This document shows positions 56,735 through 64,000 of a DNA stretch of 64,000 nt, one piece after another. The first letter of the stretch is position 1. Each line of letters opens with the position of its first letter. The notes beneath the pieces were generated by a model. That model was not told the origin of the DNA. It saw only the letters and a program-made list of their open reading frames with translations, and did not search any database. Source of the DNA: Usitatibacter rugosus (GTDB lineage: Bacteria; Pseudomonadota; Gammaproteobacteria; Burkholderiales; Usitatibacteraceae); NCBI RefSeq assembly GCF_013003965.1, contig NZ_CP053069.1:2201419-2265418 (forward strand), written 5' to 3'. Both the position numbers and the translations under genes were made by a program.

Positions 56735-56893
56735 ATGAGTATCGGAATGATCGTTCTCATCATCCTCGTGCTGCTGCTGGTCGGCGCCGTCCCCGCATGG
56801 CCGCACAGCACCAGCTGGGGCTACGGTCCGAGCGGCGTTCTGGGCCTCGTGCTCGTCGTCGTCATCGTGCTGTTGCTGATGGGCCGCATATAA
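56735..56893 (+). CDS. DUF3309 small membrane protein
   Basis: This 52-aa protein has two hydrophobic helices (IGMIVLIILVLLLVGAV and GLVLVVVIVLLLMG) linked by WPHSTSWGYGPSG, the DUF3309 signature. Members occur in soil proteobacteria, often near stress genes; no function is established. GGAG lies nine nt before ATG 56735. It is the first gene after the exact sigma-54 promoter and likely heads a five-gene operon. Confidence 0.85.
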   Translation: MSIGMIVLIILVLLLVGAVPAWPHSTSWGYGPSGVLGLVLVVVIVLLLMGRI

Positions 56894-56940
56894 CGCTTTT
56901 CCCCCGACATCCTTTCCCACCCAACGACCGGAGAAAAACC

Positions 56941-57231
56941 ATGACGTTCGAACGCAAGAAGATCTTCCTCGCCATCCTCGCCACCAGCGCCGTACTGACC
57001 GCGTGCACGAAGGAAACCAGCACCACGAGCACGACGCGCGAGACGACCAGCGCGCCGCCGACCTCGACCGCGAGCACCACGCAGTCGTCGACGACCACCA
57101 CCACGCCGGCCTCGCCGACGGATTCGTCGACCACCACGTCGTCGACCACGACCACGACGCCGCCCCCGTCCTCGACGCCGCCGCCGAGCACCACGACCAC
57201 CACGACCACCGACACGACGGTGAAGAAGTAA
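56941..57231 (+). CDS. Thr/Ser-rich lipoprotein
   Basis: This 96-aa lipoprotein has a type II signal peptide with lipobox LTAC (lipidated Cys22). The rest is almost wholly Thr, Ser and Pro, with long T and S-T runs broken by P, and ends DTTVKK. It is probably an unfolded, possibly glycosylated chain anchored in the outer or inner membrane. GGAGAAAAACC precedes the ATG. Low complexity prevents family assignment. Confidence 0.75.
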   Translation: MTFERKKIFLAILATSAVLTACTKETSTTSTTRETTSAPPTSTASTTQSSTTTTTPASPTDSSTTTSSTTTTTPPPSSTPPPSTTTTTTTDTTVKK

Positions 57232-57234
57232 AAA

Positions 57235-57381
57235 ATGATCAAGCCCTTCTTCCTGTCGCAGAAGACCGCGGACGCGATGCAGCGCACGCAGGCCGGCAAG
57301 GCCGGCTACATCCTGCTGTGGCTGCTGGGCGTGCCGATTCCCATCCTGTTCCTCATCTACCTGCTGCGCGGTTGCAGCTAA
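57235..57381 (+). CDS. 48-aa single-helix membrane protein
   Basis: This short protein starts four nt after the lipoprotein stop. Residues 1-23 are polar (KPFFLSQKTADAMQRTQAGK), followed by one membrane helix with ILLWLLGVPIPILFLIYLL and a C-terminal RGCS. G+C at third positions is normal for this genome, which supports a real gene. I do not recognise a family. Position in the stress operon suggests an envelope role. Confidence 0.6.
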   Translation: MIKPFFLSQKTADAMQRTQAGKAGYILLWLLGVPIPILFLIYLLRGCS

Positions 57382-57400
57382 AACCACCGGAGAGAGACCC

Positions 57401-57805
57401 ATGAAGACGATGAAACCCCTTAGCGCCGCGCTTGCCGTGGCGATCCTGGCCGTGACCGGCGCTGCTGTTGCGCAGGTGTCGGCCGACAAGACCGGCAAGT
57501 CCACGTCGGGCAACACGCCGGTCGCGACCCCGGTCACTCCGGGCGCCCCGGGCCACCCCCTGTCCGGCACGGGCGACGATCCTGCCTATGGCCGCTACTG
57601 GACGGCGCTCGACGCCAACGGCGACGGCAAGGTCACGCGCGACGAGTACCTGAACTACTACGGCAAGCGCTACGACTCGTACGACACGACCAAGCGGGGC
57701 TACTACGACCGCCAGTCGGCTCGCTCGCTGTACCTCGAGCGCGAGATGAGCAAGACCGACGGGCAGCCGAAGGGCGATCCGCTGAATCCGACCACCAAGA
57801 AATGA
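57401..57805 (+). CDS. Exported EF-hand protein
   Basis: This 134-aa protein has a signal peptide (cut near residue 24, AAVA), a Gly/Pro/Thr-rich linker, one canonical EF-hand loop at 71-82 (DANGDGKVTRDE, with D71, N73, D75, T79 and E82 as ligands) and a Tyr-rich helix after it (YLNYYGKRYDSYD). It should bind calcium in the periplasm. GGAGAGA precedes the ATG. Its TGA overlaps the next start (ATGA). Confidence 0.8.
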   Translation: MKTMKPLSAALAVAILAVTGAAVAQVSADKTGKSTSGNTPVATPVTPGAPGHPLSGTGDDPAYGRYWTALDANGDGKVTRDEYLNYYGKRYDSYDTTKRGYYDRQSARSLYLEREMSKTDGQPKGDPLNPTTKK

Positions 57806-58038
57806 ACGCAGCCGCATCTGAAGGAGCGGCCCCGCTCGCGATCCACGTCGACCTCTCGCGAGAGGGGTTGTGGGAAATCCGCGAGCGGGGCTGCGATCGC
57901 ATGCTGGCGACGTTCGGCGACGAGGACGATGCCTGCGCGTATGCGGACGGCATCGCCCGCGTCGTGCAGGGTGCCTGCATCGTGGTGAACGGCCAGGCGC
58001 GTACCGGCTCTCGCCACGTTCGCATCGCGCCCGGCTAG
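57802..58038 (+). CDS. Small cytoplasmic protein, possibly DUF2188-like
   Basis: This 78-aa protein starts inside the stop of the EF-hand gene. It reads LWEIRERGCDRMLATFGDED, then a helix (DACAYADGIARVV) and a strand with ACIVVNG, ending SRHVRIAPG. The strand-helix-strand pattern resembles DUF2188-type proteins, but I am not sure. It ends the small-gene operon, in an inverted repeat shared with fumC. Confidence 0.65.
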   Translation: MNAAASEGAAPLAIHVDLSREGLWEIRERGCDRMLATFGDEDDACAYADGIARVVQGACIVVNGQARTGSRHVRIAPG

Positions 58039-58061
58039 TTCCGGGCGGTGTCCTAGCCGGG
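58030..58061. terminator. Inverted repeat holding both convergent stop codons
   Basis: CCCGGCTAG (58030-58038) and CTAGCCGGG (58053-58061) are a perfect 9-bp inverted repeat with a 14-nt loop. Each arm contains a stop codon, TAG for the 78-aa gene and TAG for fumC. It probably folds in both transcripts; there is no T run, so termination strength is uncertain. Confidence 0.4.
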
Positions 58062-59444
58062 GCGGGTCATCGCCTCGGGCTTCACCCAGCCGTCGAATTG
58101 CTCGGCCGTCACGTGGCCGAGCGCCAGTGCCGCCTCGCGCAGGCCCGTGCCTTCCTTGTGGGCCTTCTTCGCGATCTCCGCCGCCTTGTCGTAGCCGATG
58201 TGCGGCGCCAGTGCCGTCACGAGCATGAGCGAGCCCGCCACCAGCGTGCGGATGCGCTCGTGGTTGGGCTCGATGCCGCGCGCGCAATGCTCGTCGAAGC
58301 TGGCCGACGCATCGGCGACGAGCCGCGTGCTCTGCAGGAACGCATAGGCGATCACGGGCTTGAACACGTTCAGCTCGAGGTGCCCCTGCGCGCCGCCGAA
58401 GTTCACCGCGACGTCGTTGCCCATCACCTGGCAGCACGCCATGGTGAGCGCCTCGGCCTGCGTGGGATTCACCTTGCCCGGCATGATCGAGCTGCCGGGC
58501 TCGTTTTCCGGAATGAGGATCTCGCCGAAACCCGAGCGCGGACCACTTGCGAGGAGGCGAACGTCGTTGGCGATCTTCATGAGCGAGGCCGCCGCCCCTT
58601 TCAGCGCGCCGTGCGCGTTCACCAGGGCGTCGTGCGCGGCGAGGGCCTCGAACTTGTCCGGCGCCGAGACGAAGGGATGGCCGGTGGCGCTCGCGAGCTC
58701 CGCGGCGACGCGCTCGCCGAACTCGCGATGCGTGTTGAGCCCCGTGCCCACCGCGGTGCCACCTACTGCGAGCTCGCAGCAATGCGGCAGCGCGTCGCGC
58801 AGGTGTCCCACGGCGTGCGCGAGCTGCGCCTTGTAGCCCGACATCTCCTGCCCGAGCGTGAGCGGCGTGGCGTCCTGCAAATGCGTGCGGCCGATCTTCA
58901 CCACGTCGCGGAAGGCCTCCGACTTCTTCGCGAACGTTCCGCGCAGCGCTTCGAGCGAGGGGATGACGCGCTCGCGAAGCGCCGTGACCGCGGCGACGTT
59001 CATCGCGGTCGGGAAGATGTCGTTGGACGATTGGCCGCGGTTCACGTCGTCATTCGGATGCACGAGGCGGCCTTCGCCACGCGGGCCGCCCAGGAGCTCG
59101 CTCGCGCGGTTGGCGAGGACCTCGTTCGCGTTCATGTTGGTCTGCGTGCCGGAACCGGTCTGCCACACGACCAGGGGAAACTCGCCGGGCCACTTGCCCG
59201 CGAGCACCTCGTCGGCCGCGGCCATGATCGCGTCGGCCTTGTCGGGTGTCAGCGTGCCGAGGTCGCGATTGACCCGGGCGCAGGCACGCTTCACCTGCAC
59301 GAGGGCCCGTACCAGCTCGTCCGGCATGCGTTCGCCGGAGATCTTGAAGTGCTCGACGGAGCGTTGCGTCTGCGCGCCCCACAGCCGCTCGTCCGGGACC
59401 TCGATGGGTCCGAAGGTGTCCTTTTCGATGCGCTTGGCTGCCAT
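58053..59444 (-). CDS. fumC: Class II fumarate hydratase
   Basis: This 463-aa enzyme interconverts fumarate and malate in the TCA cycle. The whole protein aligns by eye with Fum[27 protein letters not shown], the catalytic [17 protein letters not shown], and the mobile loop [15 protein letters not shown]. It is iron-free and oxidant-resistant, unlike class I enzymes. AAGGGGC precedes ATG 59444. It is divergent from the cytochrome b561 gene with 31 bp between starts. Confidence 0.96.
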   Translation of the reverse strand: MAAKRIEKDTFGPIEVPDERLWGAQTQRSVEHFKISGERMPDELVRALVQVKRACARVNRDLGTLTPDKADAIMAAADEVLAGKWPGEFPLVVWQTGSGTQTNMNANEVLANRASELLGGPRGEGRLVHPNDDVNRGQSSNDIFPTAMNVAAVTALRERVIPSLEALRGTFAKKSEAFRDVVKIGRTHLQDATPLTLGQEMSGYKAQLAHAVGHLRDALPHCCELAVGGTAVGTGLNTHREFGERVAAELASATGHPFVSAPDKFEALAAHDALVNAHGALKGAAASLMKIANDVRLLASGPRSGFGEILIPENEPGSSIMPGKVNPTQAEALTMACCQVMGNDVAVNFGGAQGHLELNVFKPVIAYAFLQSTRLVADASASFDEHCARGIEPNHERIRTLVAGSLMLVTALAPHIGYDKAAEIAKKAHKEGTGLREAALALGHVTAEQFDGWVKPEAMTRPG

Positions 59445-59475
59445 GTCACGGCCCCTTGGTAGAATCGACGCCTCC

Positions 59476-60060
59476 ATGAACTATACCGAGCGCTACACCC
59501 GCACGGCGATCGCGCTGCACTGGATCGCCGCCGTCCTCATCCTCGGCAACCTTGCGTGGGGCCTGTACATGGTCTCGCTGGAGTTCTCGCCGGCGAAGCT
59601 CAAGTACTACTCCTGGCACAAGTGGACGGGCGTGACGATCTTCGTGCTGGCCGCGGCGCGCCTGCTGTGGCGGCTGAAGCATCCCGCGCCGCCCCTGCCC
59701 GCGCACATGCCCGTGTGGGAGAGCCGTGCCGCGCATGCCTCGCACATCCTGCTCTATGTCCTATTCTTCGCAGGGCCATTGACGGGCTGGCTCTTCAGCT
59801 CCGCCGGCGGTTTCCAGACCGTCTACTTCGGTGTCCTGCCGATTCCCGATCTCCTCGGGAAGGATCGCGAGCTGGCCGATGTTCTCAAGGTGGTGCACCG
59901 CTCCACGGTCTATGCGTTAGGTGGACTGATCGCTCTCCACGCCGCGGCCGCCGTGAAGCACCACGTCATCGACCGCGACGATGTCCTCACCCGCATGCTG
60001 CCGTTCCTGAAGCCCCGCCCTCCCGCCCCAACTCCTACGGTCCTGCCTCCCACGCCATGA
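59476..60060 (+). CDS. Cytochrome b561
   Basis: This 194-aa inner-membrane protein has four hydrophobic helices with haem-ligand histidines in [18 protein letters not shown], and the two in the C-terminal half ([22 protein letters not shown]). It passes electrons from quinol to a periplasmic partner. A Pro-rich tail ends the protein. Its TGA overlaps the start of the first YceI gene, a pairing often seen in proteobacteria. Confidence 0.9.
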   Translation: MNYTERYTRTAIALHWIAAVLILGNLAWGLYMVSLEFSPAKLKYYSWHKWTGVTIFVLAAARLLWRLKHPAPPLPAHMPVWESRAAHASHILLYVLFFAGPLTGWLFSSAGGFQTVYFGVLPIPDLLGKDRELADVLKVVHRSTVYALGGLIALHAAAAVKHHVIDRDDVLTRMLPFLKPRPPAPTPTVLPPTP

Positions 60061-60605
60061 AACGAATCGCCCTCCTGCTCGTTGCCGCGCTCTTCGCGCT
60101 CCCGGCTCTCGCCGCGCCGAAGAAGATCGATGCCTCGAAGAGCTACATCCGCTTCGTGTCGAAGCAGATGAACGTCCCCGTCGAAGGCAAGTTCAAGACC
60201 CTCGACGGCACCGTGGACTTCGACCCGAAGAAGCCCGAGGCCACGAAGGCCGAGTTCGAGGTGGACCTGGGCTCCATCGACATGGGGACCACGGAAGGCG
60301 AGACCGAGGCCAAGCGTCCGCTGTGGTTCAACGTGCCGCAGTTCCCCAAGGGCAAGTTCACCGTGTCCTCGGTGAAGGCCGCGGGCCCGAACAAGTTCGA
60401 GGCCGCGGGCGCGCTCACCATCAAGGGCATCACCCAGAACATCACGACGTCGTTCACGCTCAACGACGCCGGAACCACGCGCACCGTCGAAGGCCAGTTC
60501 ACGCTGAAACGCCTGCAGTTCAAGATCGGCGAGAAGCAATGGGCCGACACCGAAACCGTTGCCGACGACGTCCTCGTCAAGTACCGCTTCGTCCTTCCCC
60601 TCTGA
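60057..60605 (+). CDS. YceI-family periplasmic lipid-binding protein
   Basis: This 182-aa protein has a signal peptide (about 1-19) and a YceI lipocalin-like barrel: SYIRFVSKQMNVPVEGKF, VDFDPKKPEATKAEFEVDL, RPLWFNVPQFPKGKF and GALTIKGITQ. YceI proteins bind isoprenoid lipids such as polyprenyl or quinone tails. It is translationally coupled to cytochrome b561 (ATGA) and is followed by a second YceI. Confidence 0.9.
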   Translation: MKRIALLLVAALFALPALAAPKKIDASKSYIRFVSKQMNVPVEGKFKTLDGTVDFDPKKPEATKAEFEVDLGSIDMGTTEGETEAKRPLWFNVPQFPKGKFTVSSVKAAGPNKFEAAGALTIKGITQNITTSFTLNDAGTTRTVEGQFTLKRLQFKIGEKQWADTETVADDVLVKYRFVLPL

Positions 60606-60631
60606 TTCTTCCTCCAGGAGCCCTGCCCCCT

Positions 60632-61192
60632 ATGAAACGCCTGCTCATCGCGGCCGCAATCGCCGCCGCCCTTCCCGCCGCCGCCCAGGAAACCTACTCG
60701 GTGGACGCCGCCCACACCGTTCCCGTGTTCGAGGTGAAGCACCTCGGCATGTCCACGCAGCGCGGCATGTTCACCAAGGCCAGCGGCAAGATCACCATCG
60801 ACCGCGCGGCCAAGAAGGGCAACGCCGACATCACGATCGACATGACCTCGGTCTCCACCAGCGTGTCGAAGCTGAACGACCACCTCAAGGCCGACGATTT
60901 CTTCGGCGCCGAGAAATTCCCGACGGCCACGTTCAAGGGCAGCGACTTCAAGTTCGAAGGCGACAAGCTGGTCTCGGTGGGCGGCAACCTCACGCTGAAG
61001 GGCGTCACCAAGCCGGTCACGCTCGCCGTGAGCGCCTTCAACTGCGGCAACCATCCGATGAACAAGAAAGCCATGTGCGGCGCCGATGCCTCGGTGACCA
61101 TCAAGCGCAGCGACTTCGGCGTGAGCTACGGCATCCCCGCCATCAGCGACGACGTGAAGCTCTCGATCCCGGTCGAAGCCTTCAAGGACTAG
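60632..61192 (+). CDS. YceI-family periplasmic protein, second copy
   Basis: This 186-aa YceI protein (signal peptide about 1-18) is more like the classic family than its neighbour: YSVDAAHTVPVFEVKHLGMS, GKITIDRAAKKGNADITID, DDFFGAEKFPTATFKGSDF and LTLKGVTKPV. A Cys pair (AFNCGNHP, AMCGAD) may form a disulfide. CAGGAG precedes the ATG. Two adjacent YceI with a cytochrome suggest periplasmic quinone/lipid redox handling. Confidence 0.92.
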   Translation: MKRLLIAAAIAAALPAAAQETYSVDAAHTVPVFEVKHLGMSTQRGMFTKASGKITIDRAAKKGNADITIDMTSVSTSVSKLNDHLKADDFFGAEKFPTATFKGSDFKFEGDKLVSVGGNLTLKGVTKPVTLAVSAFNCGNHPMNKKAMCGADASVTIKRSDFGVSYGIPAISDDVKLSIPVEAFKD

Positions 61193-61193
61193 C

Positions 61194-62354
61194 TTGCTCG
61201 CGCAGCACTTCGCCCGCTTCTTCGCGGCGAACCCCGGCTGGCTCCACTTCGGGGCGCACAGCCACCATCCCTGGCCCGATGCCACCCAGTCCGCCCACGA
61301 GCGGTACTGGGTGGACTCCGCCACGCGCGTCGACCGCAAGTGGGACAAGGTCTTCGGCGAGATCGTCCCGGCCGCGCAAGGCCACGTCGCGCGGCTGCTC
61401 AACCTCGAGGACGCGAAGCAGGTCGCCTTCGCGCCCAACACGCACGAGTTCGTGGCCCGCCTCTTCTCGTGCCTCGATTTCTCCCGGCCCGTTCGCGTGC
61501 TCGCGAGCGCGCATGAGTTCCACAGCTTCCGCCGCCAGGCGCGGCGCCTGGTCGAGACCGGGCGCGTGGAGCTGGTGGAAATTCCCGCGGAGCCGTACGA
61601 GACCTTCCCTTCCCGCTTCGCCGAGGCCTGCGCGCACGGCGGCTGGGACATGGTCTGGCTCTCGCAGGTGTTCTTCGATTCCGGCTTCGTCGTGAACGGT
61701 CTTGCCACGATCGTCGAGGCCGCGCCGCCGGAGGCCCTCGTGGTGATCGATGGTTACCACGCGTTCTGTGCGCTGCCGGTCGACCTGGAGCTGATCCGCG
61801 ATCGTGCGTTCTACATCGCGGGCGGCTACAAGTACGCGATGAGCGGCGAAGGCGCGTGCTTCCTCGCCGTGCCGCCCGGCAATACCTCGCGGCCGGCGGA
61901 TACCGGCTGGTTCGCCTCGTTCGAGACACTGAGTGGCCCGCCACCCGACCGAGTGCCCTACTCCGAAGGCGCGATGCGCTTCTGGGGCGCGACGTTCGAT
62001 GCCTCGGGCCTCTACCGCTTCGGTGCGGCGATGGACTGGATGCAGGCAGCCGGTGCCACGCCCGCGGCGATCCACGAGCACGCGCAGCAGCTGCAGGAGC
62101 GCTTCCTCGGCGGCCTCGCGTCGATCGGTTCGCCGCGCCTTGCACCCTCGCACCTCGTGCCCGGCATGGGCATCGAGCGTGGCAACTTCCTCACGTTCGA
62201 TCTCGACGATGCGGAAGCGGTCCACAAGCGCATCGTGGATGCGGGCATCTACGTCGACCGCCGCGGCCGGCGCGTGCGCTTCGGCTTCGGCGTGTACCAC
62301 GACACGGCGAGCGTCGACGCGCTCATCGGTAAGCTCGGCGCCATCCTGCGATAA
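61194..62354 (+). CDS. PLP-dependent aminotransferase class V / kynureninase-like enzyme
   Basis: This 386-aa enzyme has a fold-type I PLP core: FAPNTHEFVARLFSCLDFS, VWLSQVFFDSGFVVNG, VVIDGYHAFCALPVD with the PLP aspartate, and the Schiff-base lysine K213 in GGYKYAMSGEGACFL. The C-terminal domain has IDRAG-like IVDAGIYVDRRGRRVRFGFG. It resembles kynureninase and class V desulfurases more than aspartate aminotransferase. It starts with TTG one base after the YceI stop; no ATG exists upstream. No tryptophan-degradation genes are nearby, so the substrate is open. Confidence 0.82.
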   Translation: MLAQHFARFFAANPGWLHFGAHSHHPWPDATQSAHERYWVDSATRVDRKWDKVFGEIVPAAQGHVARLLNLEDAKQVAFAPNTHEFVARLFSCLDFSRPVRVLASAHEFHSFRRQARRLVETGRVELVEIPAEPYETFPSRFAEACAHGGWDMVWLSQVFFDSGFVVNGLATIVEAAPPEALVVIDGYHAFCALPVDLELIRDRAFYIAGGYKYAMSGEGACFLAVPPGNTSRPADTGWFASFETLSGPPPDRVPYSEGAMRFWGATFDASGLYRFGAAMDWMQAAGATPAAIHEHAQQLQERFLGGLASIGSPRLAPSHLVPGMGIERGNFLTFDLDDAEAVHKRIVDAGIYVDRRGRRVRFGFGVYHDTASVDALIGKLGAILR

Positions 62355-62360
62355 TCGGCC

Positions 62361-62831
62361 ATGTCCCGGCCGCTCGCCTCCGCCCGCATCAAGCGCATCG
62401 CGTGGATCCTCGCGATCGCCGGAGTCATCCCGTTCGCCGTCGCCACCGCGTTCATGTTCCGCGGCGAGGCGCACGTGCGCGTGCCGGCCATCGCGGCGCT
62501 CATCACCTACTCCGCGGTGGTCCTCTCGTTCCTGGGCGGCATCGAGTGGGGCCTGGCGCTGCGCGAAGAAGCCGGCAACGAAATGACGCGCGCTGTCGCG
62601 CTGGGTCTCTCTACCGTTCCTTCGCTCGCCGCCTGGACCGTGCTGTGGCTGAACGGGCCGACGCAGCAGATCGGCACGGCGATCGGGATCTTCGTCTTCG
62701 CGTGGGGGGCGGACCAGTACCTCGCTTCGCGCGGATTGCTGCCCACGTGGTTCGTGGACCTGCGAACGGCCATCACCGGCGTGGTGACCGTGATCCTCGC
62801 GGTTGCCCTCTGGCGAGTCTGGTCGACCTGA
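62361..62831 (+). CDS. DUF3429 membrane protein
   Basis: This 156-aa protein has about five membrane helices. The conserved block VVLSFLGGIEWGLALREE, with acidic residues inside the membrane region, and WLNGPTQQIGTAIGIFVFAW match the DUF3429 family of unknown function, common in proteobacteria. It starts 6 nt after the PLP-enzyme stop, so it is probably in the same operon. Confidence 0.85.
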   Translation: MSRPLASARIKRIAWILAIAGVIPFAVATAFMFRGEAHVRVPAIAALITYSAVVLSFLGGIEWGLALREEAGNEMTRAVALGLSTVPSLAAWTVLWLNGPTQQIGTAIGIFVFAWGADQYLASRGLLPTWFVDLRTAITGVVTVILAVALWRVWST

Positions 62832-62846
62832 CCAAAGAAGGGCGCT

Positions 62847-62945
62847 ATCCACGGATAAACACGGATAAACACAGATGACTTTCTCGATGTGGGTCAGGAC
62901 GACAACGCAAACGCCCTAGACATCCATCCGTGTTTATCCGTGGAT
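62847..62945. repeat. 20-bp inverted repeat between convergent genes
   Basis: ATCCACGGATAAACACGGAT (62847-62866) recurs inverted at 62926-62945, 59 bp apart. Each arm has internal ATAAACACGGAT-type repetition. Similar GGATAAACACGGAT words occur as dispersed repeats in many bacteria. It lies between DUF3429 and the S9 peptidase gene and may stop transcription from both. Confidence 0.7.
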
Positions 62946-62956
62946 GATGCCTTGCC

Positions 62957-64000
62957 TTATTTCTTTTTCCCGCCAGGGACGACGAAGCGCGAGAGCCACG
63001 CAAAGAACTCCTCATACCAGAGCTTCGAGTTCCGCGGCTTGAGGATCCAGTGGTTCTCATCCGGGAAGAACACCAACCGAGCCGGCACGTCCTTCGCCTT
63101 CAGCGTGTTGTAGTACGCGAGGCCCTGTGAATCCGGCACGCGGTAGTCGAGCAGGCCGTGGATCACCAGCGTCGGCGTCTTCATCCCCTTCGCATGGGCG
63201 CGCGGGTTCTGGGCCTCGACCTTCTTCGAGTCGTCCCAGTAGAAAGCCCCGACCTCCTTCGGATGCCAGTACCAGGCATCGTCGGAGAACATCGCCACCC
63301 AGTCGAAGCAACCCGCATGGCACACGTAGGCCTTGTAGCGGTCGGTGTGCGCGTTCATCCACGCGACCATGTAGCCGCCGTAGCTGCCGCCCGCGGCGAG
63401 CAGGCGGTCCTTGTCGATGAAGCCCTGCTTCAGCATGTAGTCGGTGCCGGCCTCCACGTCGGCGAGCTCGCGCTTGCCGAGCTCGTGCTCGATCGACTCG
63501 AGGTAGCCCTGCCCGAACGACGAAGACCCGTGGTAGTTCACGCACACCACCACGTAGCCCTGCGCGGCGAACACGTGGTTGTTCCAGCGGAAGTGGAAGT
63601 TGTCGCCCCAAGCCGAGTGCGGGCCGCCATGGATGTTGTGCAGCAGCGGCCACTTCTTCTTCGGGTCGAAGTCGGGCGGGTAGATCACCCACATCTGCAC
63701 GCGCTCGCCCTTCCAGCCCTTGATGAAGTGCTCCTCGACCTTGCCGAAGCGGAACTTGGCCATCCGCTTCGCGTTGAACGACTCGATCGGCCGTTCTTCG
63801 CCTGAAGCGTCGAGCGCGAACACCGCGGGCGGCGAGCCCATCGTGTTGCGCACGAACACCGTCATGCCGCCGTTGACGTCGAAGTCGCCGACCGTCCCGC
63901 CCTGGGCGATGACCGTGGGTTGCTTCGCGCCGAGCGGGAAGCGGAAGAGATGCGTGCGGGCGCCGTCCTCGGCATGGAACACCAGCGCGGCGCTGTCGGC
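62957..64000 (-). CDS. C-terminal part of an S9-family prolyl oligopeptidase / acylaminoacyl peptidase
   Basis: The frame runs off the right edge, so the N-terminal propeller is missing. The visible 347 residues are the end of the beta-propeller and the whole alpha/beta hydrolase domain: LLHNIHGGPHSAWGD, VVCVNYHGSSSFGQGYLESI, the nucleophile in GGSYGGYMVAW, the acid in IHGLLDYRVPDSQG and the histidine in FPDENHWILKP. The family cleaves short peptides, often in the periplasm. S9 dipeptidyl-peptidase versus acylaminoacyl-peptidase cannot be told apart here. Confidence 0.9.
   Translation of the reverse strand, partial: ADSAALVFHAEDGARTHLFRFPLGAKQPTVIAQGGTVGDFDVNGGMTVFVRNTMGSPPAVFALDASGEERPIESFNAKRMAKFRFGKVEEHFIKGWKGERVQMWVIYPPDFDPKKKWPLLHNIHGGPHSAWGDNFHFRWNNHVFAAQGYVVVCVNYHGSSSFGQGYLESIEHELGKRELADVEAGTDYMLKQGFIDKDRLLAAGGSYGGYMVAWMNAHTDRYKAYVCHAGCFDWVAMFSDDAWYWHPKEVGAFYWDDSKKVEAQNPRAHAKGMKTPTLVIHGLLDYRVPDSQGLAYYNTLKAKDVPARLVFFPDENHWILKPRNSKLWYEEFFAWLSRFVVPGGKKK

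Noticed and set aside
57010-57225. Repetitive ACC/ACG-rich stretch that could look like a tandem or CRISPR-like repeat.
   Set aside because: It is in frame and encodes the Thr/Ser tail of a lipoprotein; there are no regular spacers.

Overview
The window is GC-rich (about two-thirds G+C by eye), densely coded chromosomal DNA with no rRNA, tRNA, CRISPR array, integrase or insertion sequence that I can see. TonB-dependent receptors, an IPTL-CTERM protein, YceI and cytochrome b561 proteins, NtrC-type sigma-54 regulators and a CheB/CheR/hybrid-kinase cluster point to a Gram-negative proteobacterium, most likely a betaproteobacterium (Burkholderiales/Nitrosomonadales type). That placement is inference; no marker gene is present.

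Layout. 1-13.7 kb: end of a basic protein, a TonB-dependent receptor, an MFS exporter facing a GNAT acetyltransferase, a tiny winged-helix regulator, a second TonB receptor, a Pro-rich anchor protein coupled to a secreted alpha/beta hydrolase, an orphan amino-acid-type ABC binding protein, a UbiB-family kinase and an IPTL-CTERM exported protein. 13.9-37.6 kb: storage-sugar island with a ROK sugar kinase, a HAD phosphatase fused to a degenerate HerA-like ATPase, glgP, glgA (opposite strand), then a 17-kb chain glgC-glgB-glgE-treS/maltokinase-glgX-treZ-malQ/treY, nearly all joined by overlapping stop/start codons. It encodes the ADP-glucose route, the trehalose to maltose-1-phosphate (GlgE) route, debranching, phosphorolysis and trehalose release from glucan. 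37.5-43.6 kb: a coupled trio (LigD phosphoesterase-polymerase, 74-aa protein, GH1-like hydrolase), diverging from an oxidoreductase coupled to a poxvirus-type topoisomerase IB, then an unknown 246-aa protein. 43.7-54.1 kb: two-component cluster (CHASE3/GAF hybrid kinase with three receivers, CheR, CheB, receiver-kinase), a second oxidoreductase, and two divergent NtrC-family activators. 54.3-56.9 kb: Ku and a stand-alone LigD-type ligase, then CsbD and a run of small envelope/stress proteins (DUF3309, Thr-rich lipoprotein, 48-aa membrane protein, EF-hand protein). 58-64 kb: fumC, cytochrome b561, two YceI proteins, a kynureninase-like PLP enzyme, DUF3429, and the C-terminal part of an S9 peptidase running off the right edge.

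How it fits together. Trehalose/glycogen metabolism, Ku/LigD end joining, topoisomerase IB and CsbD together suggest a desiccation/DNA-damage/starvation survival region. The most notable regulatory signal is a set of sigma-54 (-24/-12) promoter matches between 40.6 and 56.7 kb: two match the consensus core exactly (40614 and 56683, + strand) and two are close (43697 and 56546, - strand). They sit in front of the oxidoreductase/topoisomerase pair, the 246-aa gene, csbD and the DUF3309 operon, in the same stretch that encodes two sigma-54 activators. LigD is split: its phosphoesterase-polymerase half lies about 14 kb from the Ku-ligase half.
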